A model generated the notes under the pieces. The model had not been told where the DNA came from. It did not search any database and was given only the letters and a program-made list of their open reading frames with translations. DNA of 64,000 bases from an uncultured Paracoccaceae bacterium (GTDB taxonomy: Bacteria > Pseudomonadota > Alphaproteobacteria > Rhodobacterales > Rhodobacteraceae), in NCBI GenBank assembly GCA_947502145.1, contig CANMYO010000001.1:930001-994000 (forward strand), written 5' to 3'. The translations under genes and the position numbers were made by a program. Shown in pieces: positions 1-8,342 of this stretch. Position 1 is the first letter of the stretch, and each line of letters opens with the position of its first letter.

Positions 1-918
1 ACCGGCGTGACCTACACCGACCGTGCGGGGAACCAGCAGGTCGTGACCGCACGGCGCGAGGTGATTCTCTCTGGCGGGGCGATCAATTCACCGCAGATCC
101 TGATGCTGTCGGGCATCGGCGAGGCGGACCAGCTGGCTGAAAACGGGATCACCGTCATTCAGGATTCGCCCGGCGTGGGCAAGAATATGCAGGACCACCT
201 GCAAGCCCGTCTTGTCTATAAATGCAATGAACCAACACTGAATGACGAAGTCTCCAGCCTGTTTGGTCAGGCCAAGATCGGGCTGAAATACCTCATGTTC
301 CGGGCCGGACCGATGACCATGGCGGCCAGCCTCGCAACCGGATTCATGAAAACCAAACCAGAGATGGAAACGCCCGACATCCAGTTTCACGTGCAGCCTC
401 TGTCCGCAGAAAACCCCGGCAAAGGCGCAGACAAATTTTCGGCCTTCACCATGTCGGTTTGCCAGCTTCGGCCAGAAAGCAAGGGCGAAATTCGCCTGCA
501 AAGCAGCAACCCACGGACCTATCCCAAGATCATTCCCAATTACCTGTCGACGGAAACGGACTGCCAGACAATCGTGAAAGGTGTGAACATCGCCCGTACG
601 ATCGCGCGCAACGCACCATTGACCAGCAAGATTTCAGAAGAATATCGCCCGCATCCAAGCCTTGATATGGACGACTATGATGCGACGCTTGATTGGGTGC
701 GCAACAACACCGCGTCAATCTATCACCCGACCGGCACCTGCAAGATGGGGTCGGACAAGTTTGCAGTCGTGGACGAGCGACTGCGCGTTCTGGGCATCGC
801 CGGCCTGCGTGTAGCGGATTGTTCGATCATGCCTGAAATCGTGTCTGGCAACACAAATGCGCCTGCGATCATGATCGGCGAAAAGGCCAGCGATCTGATT
901 CTTGAAGACGCCAATTAG
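1..918 (+). CDS. GMC-family oxidoreductase (choline/alcohol dehydrogenase-like), C-terminal part
   Basis: The reading frame is open at the left edge, so only about the last 305 residues of a protein that is usually 530-550 residues are present. The visible part begins just before the second GMC signature (GGAINSPQILMLSGIG) and ends with the GMC C-terminal domain. It contains YHPTGTCKMG, which carries the family's active-site histidine, and SGNTNAP near the end, where the second catalytic His/Asn sits. Members are FAD-dependent and oxidise choline, alcohols or related hydroxyl compounds; the substrate cannot be told from this fragment. The gene converges on the exosortase gene and is probably not part of the EPS locus. 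Confidence 0.9.
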   Translation, partial: TGVTYTDRAGNQQVVTARREVILSGGAINSPQILMLSGIGEADQLAENGITVIQDSPGVGKNMQDHLQARLVYKCNEPTLNDEVSSLFGQAKIGLKYLMFRAGPMTMAASLATGFMKTKPEMETPDIQFHVQPLSAENPGKGADKFSAFTMSVCQLRPESKGEIRLQSSNPRTYPKIIPNYLSTETDCQTIVKGVNIARTIARNAPLTSKISEEYRPHPSLDMDDYDATLDWVRNNTASIYHPTGTCKMGSDKFAVVDERLRVLGIAGLRVADCSIMPEIVSGNTNAPAIMIGEKASDLILEDAN

Positions 919-921
919 AAC

Positions 922-949
922 AAAAAAAGGGGCCGCATGACGGCCCCTT
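922..949 (-). terminator. Intrinsic terminator between the GMC gene and xrtD
   Basis: A 7-bp stem GGGGCCG/CGGCCCC (929-935 with 941-947, loop CATGA) is preceded on the plus strand by seven A. Read on the minus strand this is a hairpin followed by a U-run, a good rho-independent terminator for the exosortase operon, which stops at 972. On the plus strand only two T follow, so termination of the GMC transcript here would be weaker. Confidence 0.75.
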
Positions 950-971
950 CAACCCAATCGCAATCGGCGCC

Positions 972-2579
972 TCAGGGCTCGCGACCCGGCACAAAGCGCG
1001 GCAACCTTGGCGCAACTTCGTCCAGCAAATCCATAATCCGTGCGTCGGCGTCGGCCTCTGTCTCGCCCGGCCCCATCGGGCTGGTAAATCGCACAAGCGC
1101 ACCATCTGTTCGGCCGATGGCAATGCTGTCGTAAACAACGCTCATCTTGGCGGTGAAATCGTTGGTGTAAGGCGTGCCGCGTTGCGCAAACCAGTAATAG
1201 ACCACCTGCTGCAGCAACCCGTTCTGGATGACTGCGCGGTTGACCTCAAACGGCTCATAGGCCCCGCTGGCAGATGTGACCATATGCGTCTCAAGCGAAT
1301 AGATTTCCCAACCGCCCGCCGGCAGGCATACCTCTGGCGAGTGGATGCCAGAATTCTCGTTCTGTTTGGCATAGAATGCGGCAAAGAAGTTCACCATCTC
1401 GGGTGCTGACGAAGAAACATAGCTGACGTTGATATAGTCATCCGCGCCCAGCACCTGCTCAATCTCGGTGTCGAGTTCATAGTGAATCCCCGACCATTCG
1501 CCCAGATTGCGCGGAAAGACCGAGAACCTGTCGCGGTCAACCGGTTCTGCGGCGGGTTGTTGCAGCACAATAAACGCCGCACTGACCGCCCCGGTCAAAA
1601 CCGTCGCCACGACAAGCGCGACGCTGGAACGGATCGAAAAGACCCGCGATGCAAGCGGCAGAAAGTTCGAGGTATCCAGATCAATCGCTTCGGACAGGGG
1701 CAGCGGATTGGGCGTCAGGCGCTGTAATGCAACCGCCATCAGGAACAGGATGGCGATGCAGAACCCAAAGATCACCCAGCCCTCAAAGAAATGCAAAAAG
1801 CCCTCAGCGTGGCTGATGCCATAGCTGTTGACCAGCACCCCGATGATACCAATCCGGATCGAGTTCATCACCACGGTCAATGGCGCGGCCATCAGGAACA
1901 GCACCGCCTTGTGCCAGAAGGGACCGCGATAAAGGATGCCAAACAGATAGGAAAAACTGAGAATCGGGAACAGGTAACGCAGCCCTGAACAGGCCTCGGC
2001 AACCTGCAGCTTGTATACCCCAAGGTCGATCACATTGCCTTCAAGGAACACCGGCACACCGGCCATTTTCACGAACATCACGCCCAGCTCGGACGAGATC
2101 CCCTGCAAGAATGTCGACATCTGCCAGTAGATGAACTGGGGCAGCGGTAGCATAAAGACAAGGTGCACCACAGGCAGCTGGTGGCGGATGCCGCGATGCC
2201 AGCCAAAGGTGACAAGCACAACGCCGCCAACCCAGAAGATCATGCTGTAGGTCACGATGTCAGGGATGCGGGTGAGATTTCCGAGCGTCGCCAGCAACAG
2301 CGAAAAGATGATCACAAGGATGCCGGGCCACCGTTTGCCCTGCGGCAAATGGTCGTAGTCAGCCGTGCGCAGCTCTCTCAGGAACAGATAGAGCGAAATG
2401 ATCGGGATGAGCGGGCCGTGACTGTATTCCGGCGTTGACCACGCCGACAGCAGTGACACCAATCCGATCCAGAACATCGGTATGGACACCAGCAACAGCA
2501 AGACAAACAGGAAAAAACCCGGCGTCGCCCGGGGCGCAAAAATGCTGCCTGGTGGGTTTGCACTCGAATGATCAGTCAA
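972..2579 (-). CDS. xrtD: Exosortase fused to EpsI domain (XrtD type)
   Basis: A 535-residue inner-membrane protein. Residues 1-285 are a polytopic exosortase domain with the expected triad: Cys197 in EACSGL, Arg242 in NSIRIG and His263 in HFFEGW. Residues about 330-535 are an EpsI domain with its hallmark [12 protein letters not shown]. Exosortases cut and sort proteins with a short C-terminal PEP-CTERM-like signal. The fused exosortase-EpsI form in Rhodobacterales is, from family knowledge, the XrtD type that recognises VPLPA-CTERM proteins. It is the last gene of a minus-strand operon with the outer-membrane barrel and export genes. No VPLPA-CTERM substrate is encoded in this window. The subtype assignment is inference; the exosortase call is firm. 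Confidence 0.88.
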   Translation of the reverse strand: MTDHSSANPPGSIFAPRATPGFFLFVLLLLVSIPMFWIGLVSLLSAWSTPEYSHGPLIPIISLYLFLRELRTADYDHLPQGKRWPGILVIIFSLLLATLGNLTRIPDIVTYSMIFWVGGVVLVTFGWHRGIRHQLPVVHLVFMLPLPQFIYWQMSTFLQGISSELGVMFVKMAGVPVFLEGNVIDLGVYKLQVAEACSGLRYLFPILSFSYLFGILYRGPFWHKAVLFLMAAPLTVVMNSIRIGIIGVLVNSYGISHAEGFLHFFEGWVIFGFCIAILFLMAVALQRLTPNPLPLSEAIDLDTSNFLPLASRVFSIRSSVALVVATVLTGAVSAAFIVLQQPAAEPVDRDRFSVFPRNLGEWSGIHYELDTEIEQVLGADDYINVSYVSSSAPEMVNFFAAFYAKQNENSGIHSPEVCLPAGGWEIYSLETHMVTSASGAYEPFEVNRAVIQNGLLQQVVYYWFAQRGTPYTNDFTAKMSVVYDSIAIGRTDGALVRFTSPMGPGETEADADARIMDLLDEVAPRLPRFVPGREP

Positions 2580-2658
2580 AACTCAACAATCCCATGAACA
2601 AAACAATGCCGCAAAGTTTACGTGAACAAAGGTCATGCGGGAAGCCGCGCGCCCGATT

Positions 2659-4044
2659 TTAACGGAAGAGTGATATCGACCGACTTAACGTCACGGATAA
2701 TGTCGTGTCGTTGTCGGTTTCTACGTCGTCCCTGTATGTCTTTACATAGCGTATGCCAGCACCGACATCCCATTCTGGCGTGAGCGCATGCTGGTAATTC
2801 AGCGCGATAGAGGCCGTCGTGCGATCAGCCAGGGCCGGGTCCTCGATCCTGAGATCGGTATATTGGGCCGTCGCACTTAGTGACCCGCGCGCACTGATAT
2901 CAGTCGAATAGGTGCCGGACACATTCAGTGTCGTAGCGTTGAAATCATCTTCGGTTACGGTGGTGCTTTGATCGGCGACCAGGCGAATGCGCCCGTTCTT
3001 GAGCTCTTGCGCATAGGTCAGGCTGCCGATGAACCCAATATCGTCACTATCGCCAAACCGCGAGAAGCCCGCTCCAAACGACAGCTGCTGCACCGCACTC
3101 AGCGACATGTTCCTGCGATAAAACAGCCTGTCGACAGTGCCCGTTGTTTCCAGCGCGCGGTTATATGACAGTATGGTTTGACCGTTTCGCTGATCAAGGG
3201 TCACGGCAACATCAACGCCAAGACTTTCATCCTCGGTCGCTGCACGGCCCCCGCCCACGGGTGCGTCAATACTGGTTTCCACTGTGCTCCAGCTCAGCGC
3301 ACCTTCAACACGGGTGACCTTGTTGACCTGACTGATGAAACCCAGCCGGATGTTTTCGCGTTCGACCCGCGTATTTGCGATATCGTCACGGTCCTCAACG
3401 CTGTAGTTCACGCCGGGGGTGAATTGCAGCACCGGGTTGACGTCAAACCGCAAATCGACTGCAGCCGTGCTGATCTGGCGGTCGATCAGATCGGTGTCGG
3501 TTGTATCGGTGTAAGAGATGTCCTGATGGCTTAACTGAACATTTGCGCCAAACGGGTCCCGTGTGCCGATCGCTACGCTGGCGGATGCGCTGTGGCTTGT
3601 GCGGAACCCATCGTCGTCAATGAAATCGGTTTGCGACACGCCATTGATCAACTCGCCGGGCGAAATCAACCCATCAACGGCCTCGCGCTGGAATGCATAG
3701 CTTGCATCGAATACCAGCGGGCCGCTGTCATTGCGATACCGTAATGAGGCAGACGGCGTTTCGATGCTACGCGCGAAATCACCGTCCGACACAAGGGCCA
3801 CGTTGCCTGATAACTGAAACGCGAACGTCTGCGACCTGGTCTGCTGCAAAATCAGCAGGTCCGCACCGGTATATAGCCCCGACCCCGCACGCGCAGCCTC
3901 TGCACCCGCTGTCAGGGTCAGGCGCGACCCTTCCGGTTCGTCAGGCTGTCCCTGCGCAAGCGCGGCAAAACCGACACCAGATAGCAAAGCGGCAACAACT
4001 GTGTGTCGCCGCATGCATTTACGCCAATAGGTCGGTGCGTTCAT
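2659..4044 (-). CDS. Outer-membrane beta-barrel protein of the exosortase/EPS locus (EpsL/VpsM-like)
   Basis: A 461-residue protein. An N-terminal signal sequence (hydrophobic VVAALLSGVGFAALAQG) is followed by a long series of alternating, amphipathic strands with many Thr, Ser, Asp and Arg. It ends in a final strand SVTLSRSISLFR with a terminal aromatic-Arg, typical of outer-membrane barrels. Barrels of this kind are standard members of PEP-CTERM/EPS loci and are thought to help move polymer across the outer membrane. A GTG at 4053 overlaps the upstream stop, but the ATG at 4044 has a GAGTGAG sequence upstream and is preferred. A third possible start lies at 4014. Exact role not provable from sequence. 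Confidence 0.75.
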   Translation of the reverse strand: MNAPTYWRKCMRRHTVVAALLSGVGFAALAQGQPDEPEGSRLTLTAGAEAARAGSGLYTGADLLILQQTRSQTFAFQLSGNVALVSDGDFARSIETPSASLRYRNDSGPLVFDASYAFQREAVDGLISPGELINGVSQTDFIDDDGFRTSHSASASVAIGTRDPFGANVQLSHQDISYTDTTDTDLIDRQISTAAVDLRFDVNPVLQFTPGVNYSVEDRDDIANTRVERENIRLGFISQVNKVTRVEGALSWSTVETSIDAPVGGGRAATEDESLGVDVAVTLDQRNGQTILSYNRALETTGTVDRLFYRRNMSLSAVQQLSFGAGFSRFGDSDDIGFIGSLTYAQELKNGRIRLVADQSTTVTEDDFNATTLNVSGTYSTDISARGSLSATAQYTDLRIEDPALADRTTASIALNYQHALTPEWDVGAGIRYVKTYRDDVETDNDTTLSVTLSRSISLFR

Positions 4045-4049
4045 TGGAC

Positions 4050-4664
4050 TCACTCAAATAGACGTCGTTCTGGTGCAACCAGCACATCACCTTCGCGCAG
4101 CACGATATCCCGTACCGCAGTCGATCCATCAGCGATGGCCTTGTAGTTGATGATAATGGTTTGCACCTCACCCGTCTGGGTGTTCGTGCGACGCAACTGG
4201 ATTCGCTTTTGTGCGGCAAAGTTGGTGAACCCACCACCCTGCGCCAGCGCCTGAAGCATGGTGACGCCGGGCTTCACTTCGCGGGCGCCCGGATTGTTCC
4301 ATTCACCAAGAAAGAAGATATCCATTGTTTCGACAACGGCCGGAGCCGCCGCGCGGTTCGATTGCACAACAGGGCGCAATTGCTGCACGGACACGAAAAC
4401 CGTTGGCTGTTGGGCAAACTGCGGGGCAAGGCCACCGGCAATATCAGCCCCGATTTGGCCCGCCGTGCGGCCGGATGCAGCGACAGCACCAACAAAAGGG
4501 AAGTTGATCGTGCCGCCGGGCAGGACAAGCGCGCTGCGGTTCAGACCGGGATCCTCAAGCACTTCAATCGTAAGCGTGTCGCCCTGACGGACCCGGTAGC
4601 CGTCCTGCGCTACAGCCATGTTTGCCACAAAAAGCGTGACGAGAAGAACAATCAGTTTTTTCAT
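4050..4664 (-). CDS. Polysaccharide export protein, Wza/EpsD family
   Basis: A 204-residue exported protein: signal peptide MKKLIVLLVTLFVANMAVAQ, then the polysaccharide-export domain (YRVRQGDTLTIEVLEDPGLN...GGTINFPFVGAV) and a SLBB-like segment from about residue 115 (FFLGEWNNPGAREVKPGVTMLQALAQGGGF). Wza-family proteins form the periplasmic/outer-membrane channel for EPS. It is shorter than E. coli Wza (about 380 residues), as is usual for exosortase-linked EpsD proteins, and lacks an obvious lipobox. The start at 4664 has AAGG upstream; an in-frame ATG 27 bases earlier would place extra residues before the signal peptide. Its end overlaps the barrel gene region by GTGA. Confidence 0.88.
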   Translation of the reverse strand: MKKLIVLLVTLFVANMAVAQDGYRVRQGDTLTIEVLEDPGLNRSALVLPGGTINFPFVGAVAASGRTAGQIGADIAGGLAPQFAQQPTVFVSVQQLRPVVQSNRAAAPAVVETMDIFFLGEWNNPGAREVKPGVTMLQALAQGGGFTNFAAQKRIQLRRTNTQTGEVQTIIINYKAIADGSTAVRDIVLREGDVLVAPERRLFE

Positions 4665-4732
4665 TTGCAGGCCTTTGACTTGTGTGGGCACCCATCATCT
4701 TGGCTTATGCGGGCTTTTCTTGTGTCGGCAAA

Positions 4733-4755
4733 GCCAATTCGTAACGCGGATTGGC
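4733..4755 (-). terminator. Weak hairpin between the TPR gene and the export gene
   Basis: GCCAAT (4733-4738) pairs with ATTGGC (4750-4755) around an 11-base loop, in the 152-base gap downstream of the TPR lipoprotein gene. Read on the minus strand only three T follow. It may attenuate rather than stop transcription, or may be chance. Confidence 0.25.
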
Positions 4756-4816
4756 CTTTTGGTAACGATGTTTCATCGCCGTCACAGGTCATTGCAGCAC
4801 AGTGGCGTGCAAAAAA

Positions 4817-7255
4817 CTACTCTGCCGCGACAATTCCTTCTGCTTCCAGCTTGTCTGCCTCTTCCCGTGCCAATGCAATCTCAGGGAACTGGGCTTCTGT
4901 GACATCCAGATTGGCGGCAATCAGGAAGTATTTCAGCGCTTCCTCTTTGCGGGATTGTGCCAGATAAGCCATGCCAAGGTGATATTGCACCGACGGTTCG
5001 CCGGGCAGTCCCTCGGCAGCATTTTCCAGATAGGTCAGCGCCTCATCCACGTCACCGCGGCGGAATGCAATCCAACCGTAAGTGTCTTGAAACGCAGGCA
5101 CTTCTGATCCGCGCAGACGGCGGGCGACAGTGAACGCCCGCTCAAGGCTTTCGGGATCGTCCCGTTTTGTCGCCAGCAACGTTGCAAGGTTGTTGGCAAT
5201 CACCGGTGAACTTGACGCACGTTCATACAGGTCTTCGTAGATTGTAATTGCGCCCTCGGTATCCCCTTCGGCCGCAATGATGCTGGCGCGGGCCCATGCG
5301 AGATTGATGGAACCCGGCATCGCCTCTGTGGCACGATCCAGCATCGCATCGCGTGCCTCTGCGCCACCGCGGGAAAAGGCAACGCGGATCAGTGTGGTCC
5401 ACGCGCTTTCAATCTGATCATTTGCGGCAATGACCGCTTCCAACGTCGCTTCGCCCTCGTCCACCAGGCCGTTTGCCAATTGTGAAGAGGCAACGATAAT
5501 TTGCAGCGCAAGGTCGTCAGGCGCGCTTGCCAGGGCGTTTTGGGCGAATTCCAATGCGCCACTTGCGTCCCCGGCTGCCAGACGCGAACGCACCACCGCT
5601 GCGACCGATTGCACAGAGCCCTCCGCTGCGGAAAACGCCTCTAACGCTGCCAGTGCACCGTCAACTTCGGACTGGGACGCCAACCGCGCCACTTCAAGCC
5701 CGGTTGCGATCTGATTGGCCTCATCGCTGCCAATGCGGCGCAGCGTGTCTTCGATCTGCTCAACGCGCGGCCAGTCTTGGCGGGCCAATTGCACACGACC
5801 CAGCGCTGACAATATTTCCAGGTTGCTGGGTTGCCCGCGCAGGGCTTCAACCAATGTTTCCTCGGCCAGTATGTATCGCTCTTCTGAAATCAGGATTTCA
5901 GCAAACCGCAACGACGGGACCACGGCGTTGTTGGATGCCTCAACGGCCAGCGACACGAAATCACGGGCAAGCTCGTGATTGCCATTCCGGTTGAACGCAT
6001 CCGCCATCAGCATCATTGCTTCCCAGTCATCCGGATTCGCGTCGACCGCTGTCCGCAAAAGCGTGACCGCTTCGTCAGCGCGGTCATCCTGCACGAACCA
6101 GGCGGCCTGCATCTTGAGCGCCGGCCCGTTCGTCGAATCCGCCAGCAGGATTTCCTCAACAAGGCGGCGCGCGCCGACCTCGTTGTTGTTTGTGGCCAGC
6201 ATCCGGGCAAGGATGACTTTCGCAGTGTTGATTTCATCGCTGGCCTCGGCGCCATCGGTCACAGCCTGCACGGACGCGATTGCCGCTTCGCGGTCGCCCT
6301 TTTCGAACATGATCCGCCCGCGCTGGGTTTTCAGGATGACTTCGTGATTGCCAAGTGCAAGCAGGCGGTCAATCTCTTCCAGGGCAGCATCCGGCCCCTC
6401 ATCAAGAACGACCAGATCGATCAACGTATTCTTGGCTTCAAGATTGTCGGGGTTTTCGTCAATATAGCCGCGCAGATATGTGATCGCGTCGTCCAGCCGA
6501 CCATTGCCGGAATAGAACTGCAACAACGTTGGCAGCAAATTTTGCTGATCGGGGAACTGAACGATCAGCGCACGCAGGTAGGTTTCGATCTCCTCTCCCC
6601 GCTCAAGACTGGCCAACAGCTGTAACTTCATCAGATGCAGCTCGACGCGATCTTCCTGTTTCGCAATCAGTTCATCCAGTTGCGCCAGTGCGACCGTGGG
6701 CTCGCCGTTGTTCATCGCCTGCTGCACAAGAATATATCGCAACATCAAGGCGTCTGGCTGTTCGCGAATAAGGGCGCCAGCATCCGCCGCGACCTGGTCA
6801 AGCCGGGCCTCATCTTCATCTTCGATGGCTTCGCGGTAATCCAGGGCAATCGTGGCGACCTGCAGTACGTCAGATTCAGGGGCGACCTCGGCCAACCGTT
6901 CGCTATGCCGGCGAATTTCGTCCCAGTTCTGCCGTTCCAGCGCAACGCGCGTCAGAACTTCAAGCGCATTCACATCATCTGGGAATTGTTCGACCAATCG
7001 CAGGTATTGACTGTAAGAGCGATTAACCTGCCCGTCTTCCATAAGCATCGCCGCATACGTGGACCGGGCTTCACGATGCTGACCGTTCAGTTCAAAGACA
7101 TTGCGGAATTCAACTTCGGCCCGGTCAAAATCGCCTTCTTCAATCAAGGCTAGCGCGCTTTGGAAGTGCTTTTCTGCGCGTTCCTCTGCGCTATCGCATG
7201 CGACAAGTAGCGCGCACAGCATGAACGCCATGACCGGCCGGATCAGAATCCGCAT
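4817..7255 (-). CDS. TPR-repeat lipoprotein, PrsT-like
   Basis: An 812-residue protein with a lipoprotein signal: the hydrophobic segment MAFMLCALLVAC ends in a lipobox with Cys20. The rest is alpha-helical with many tetratricopeptide-like repeats (for example AEKHFQSALALIEEGDFDRAEVEFRNV near residue 28 and similar helix pairs to residue 790). Such TPR lipoproteins, called PrsT in PEP-CTERM/EPS loci, are thought to scaffold EPS assembly in the periplasm, like AlgK or PelB. ATG at 7255 has GAGAGGC upstream. It lies 45 bases after the sugar transferase gene in the same minus operon. The PrsT name is by context and size; TPR lipoprotein is certain. Confidence 0.83.
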   Translation of the reverse strand: MRILIRPVMAFMLCALLVACDSAEERAEKHFQSALALIEEGDFDRAEVEFRNVFELNGQHREARSTYAAMLMEDGQVNRSYSQYLRLVEQFPDDVNALEVLTRVALERQNWDEIRRHSERLAEVAPESDVLQVATIALDYREAIEDEDEARLDQVAADAGALIREQPDALMLRYILVQQAMNNGEPTVALAQLDELIAKQEDRVELHLMKLQLLASLERGEEIETYLRALIVQFPDQQNLLPTLLQFYSGNGRLDDAITYLRGYIDENPDNLEAKNTLIDLVVLDEGPDAALEEIDRLLALGNHEVILKTQRGRIMFEKGDREAAIASVQAVTDGAEASDEINTAKVILARMLATNNNEVGARRLVEEILLADSTNGPALKMQAAWFVQDDRADEAVTLLRTAVDANPDDWEAMMLMADAFNRNGNHELARDFVSLAVEASNNAVVPSLRFAEILISEERYILAEETLVEALRGQPSNLEILSALGRVQLARQDWPRVEQIEDTLRRIGSDEANQIATGLEVARLASQSEVDGALAALEAFSAAEGSVQSVAAVVRSRLAAGDASGALEFAQNALASAPDDLALQIIVASSQLANGLVDEGEATLEAVIAANDQIESAWTTLIRVAFSRGGAEARDAMLDRATEAMPGSINLAWARASIIAAEGDTEGAITIYEDLYERASSSPVIANNLATLLATKRDDPESLERAFTVARRLRGSEVPAFQDTYGWIAFRRGDVDEALTYLENAAEGLPGEPSVQYHLGMAYLAQSRKEEALKYFLIAANLDVTEAQFPEIALAREEADKLEAEGIVAAE

Positions 7256-7300
7256 TTGAAATGCCTCTCGTTTTACCTGTAAGGCCCTCAGGACCTTTCC

Positions 7301-8005
7301 CTAGCAGCCCGTACCACGGGCGACCGCAGCAACGGTCCGGAACAGTATGCGGATATCTCCGGCAAACGACAAGGTCCGCACGTAAAGGTCATCAAACTGG
7401 ACGCGCGAGGCAAATTCGCTTTCGTGGCGGGTCGAGATTTGCCACAGGCCAGTCAAACCGGGACGCACATCATAGTAACGCAGGCCCTTATACAGGTCGA
7501 CCTGGTCGGTCGTGAACGGACGCGGGCCAACCAGTGACATGTCGCCAAGCAACACGTTCAGGAACTGCGGCATCTCATCAATCGAGGTTTTGCGAATAAG
7601 GCGACCAACGCGTGTGATCCGTGGATCATGCACCAGTTTCTGGTTCAGGGCCCATTCGGCGCGTGCCTCCGGATTGTTGGCCAGATGCTCTTTCAGCAGC
7701 TGATCAGCATTTGGCAACATCGAGCGCAGCTTGAACATGCGGAACTTGCGACCGTTACGTCCAACGCGTTCCTGCGTGTAAAATGGGTTATGACCGTCCA
7801 GCGCAACAAGCAACGCAAAGACCCCAACCAACGTCAGGATCAAAGGTGCAGCAGCGATCGTCAGCACAACATCCATCAAAGACTTAACAAAAGTTTGATA
7901 GAACGGTGCGCTTTTGGCGGATGCTGGTAATTTCTTAAGTGCGGCCAGTACGACCGGCTGGTGAGACGACCCAAAATTGGTCAGATCCTCGTCATGGAAA
8001 CTCAT
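7301..8005 (-). CDS. Undecaprenyl-phosphate sugar phosphotransferase (ExoY/EpsB-like)
   Basis: A 234-residue bacterial sugar transferase of the short (ExoY) type. There is one hydrophobic segment at about residues 48-70 (VVLTIAAAPLILTLVGVFALLVAL). The conserved cytosolic catalytic region follows: RVGRNGRKFRMFKLRSM, RKTSIDEMPQFLNVLLGDMSLVGPRP and RPGLTGLWQ. It transfers a hexose-1-phosphate to undecaprenyl phosphate and so starts EPS repeat-unit assembly. It is the first gene of the minus operon and has a strong GAGGAAG ribosome site six bases before the ATG. Its promoter must lie in the AT-rich gap at 8006-8342. Confidence 0.93.
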   Translation of the reverse strand: MSFHDEDLTNFGSSHQPVVLAALKKLPASAKSAPFYQTFVKSLMDVVLTIAAAPLILTLVGVFALLVALDGHNPFYTQERVGRNGRKFRMFKLRSMLPNADQLLKEHLANNPEARAEWALNQKLVHDPRITRVGRLIRKTSIDEMPQFLNVLLGDMSLVGPRPFTTDQVDLYKGLRYYDVRPGLTGLWQISTRHESEFASRVQFDDLYVRTLSFAGDIRILFRTVAAVARGTGC

Positions 8006-8138
8006 AATCTACTTCCTCAAACACGCTCAAAAAACCGAGCAACTTACGCACAAACAGGAAGACTGTCGTTCAACACCCAAAATTACGGTAGAGCAGCAGA
8101 CTCCCAATGACCAAACATGGCCACAGACACACTCTAGA

Positions 8139-8157
8139 CAAATTTTAGCCAAATTTG
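8139..8157. promoter_or_regulatory. Inverted repeat in the divergent EPS promoter region
   Basis: CAAATTT (8139-8145) and AAATTTG (8151-8157) are exact inverted copies separated by five bases. The spacing and place suit a dimeric regulator or a nucleoid-protein site, but AT-rich repeats of this length can arise by chance. Confidence 0.3.
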
Positions 8158-8311
8158 CAAATCAATCGGCAATAAAAGTTAATTAAAGTGAGGAAAACCT
8201 GACATTTTGTAATGATTGGCCCGTAAACTCAGCAGAATCTAATGATTTTCTAACAGAGTTACTCCACGAAACAGCCAGAATCGGCCTTTAGGATGCTGGC
8301 CAATCGATACT

Positions 8312-8327
8312 GACAGTGCGCACTGTC
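8312..8327. promoter_or_regulatory. Perfect 16-bp palindrome, candidate operator
   Basis: GACAGTGC followed at once by GCACTGTC gives a perfect, gapless 16-bp palindrome, 16 bases before the ATG at 8343. It also contains a GTG (8316) that would be an in-frame start. A gapless palindrome at this position suggests an operator for a dimeric repressor or activator of the ATPase-Wzz-kinase operon. Confidence 0.45.
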
Positions 8328-8342
8328 GCTAGATTGAAAACG

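Larger units (their letters stand above)
8006..8342. promoter_or_regulatory. AT-rich divergent control region of the two EPS operons
   Basis: No gene is visible in this stretch between the sugar transferase (minus) and the ATPase (plus). It is clearly more AT-rich than the flanking genes, especially 8130-8260. It holds an inverted repeat CAAATTT-N5-AAATTTG (8139-8157) and a perfect palindrome (8312-8327). Promoters for both operons should be here, but I cannot fix the boxes with confidence. Confidence 0.6.

Noticed and set aside
922-949. Terminator of the GMC oxidoreductase gene
   Set aside because: The U-run is on the minus strand; on the plus strand only two T follow, so it is assigned to the exosortase operon.
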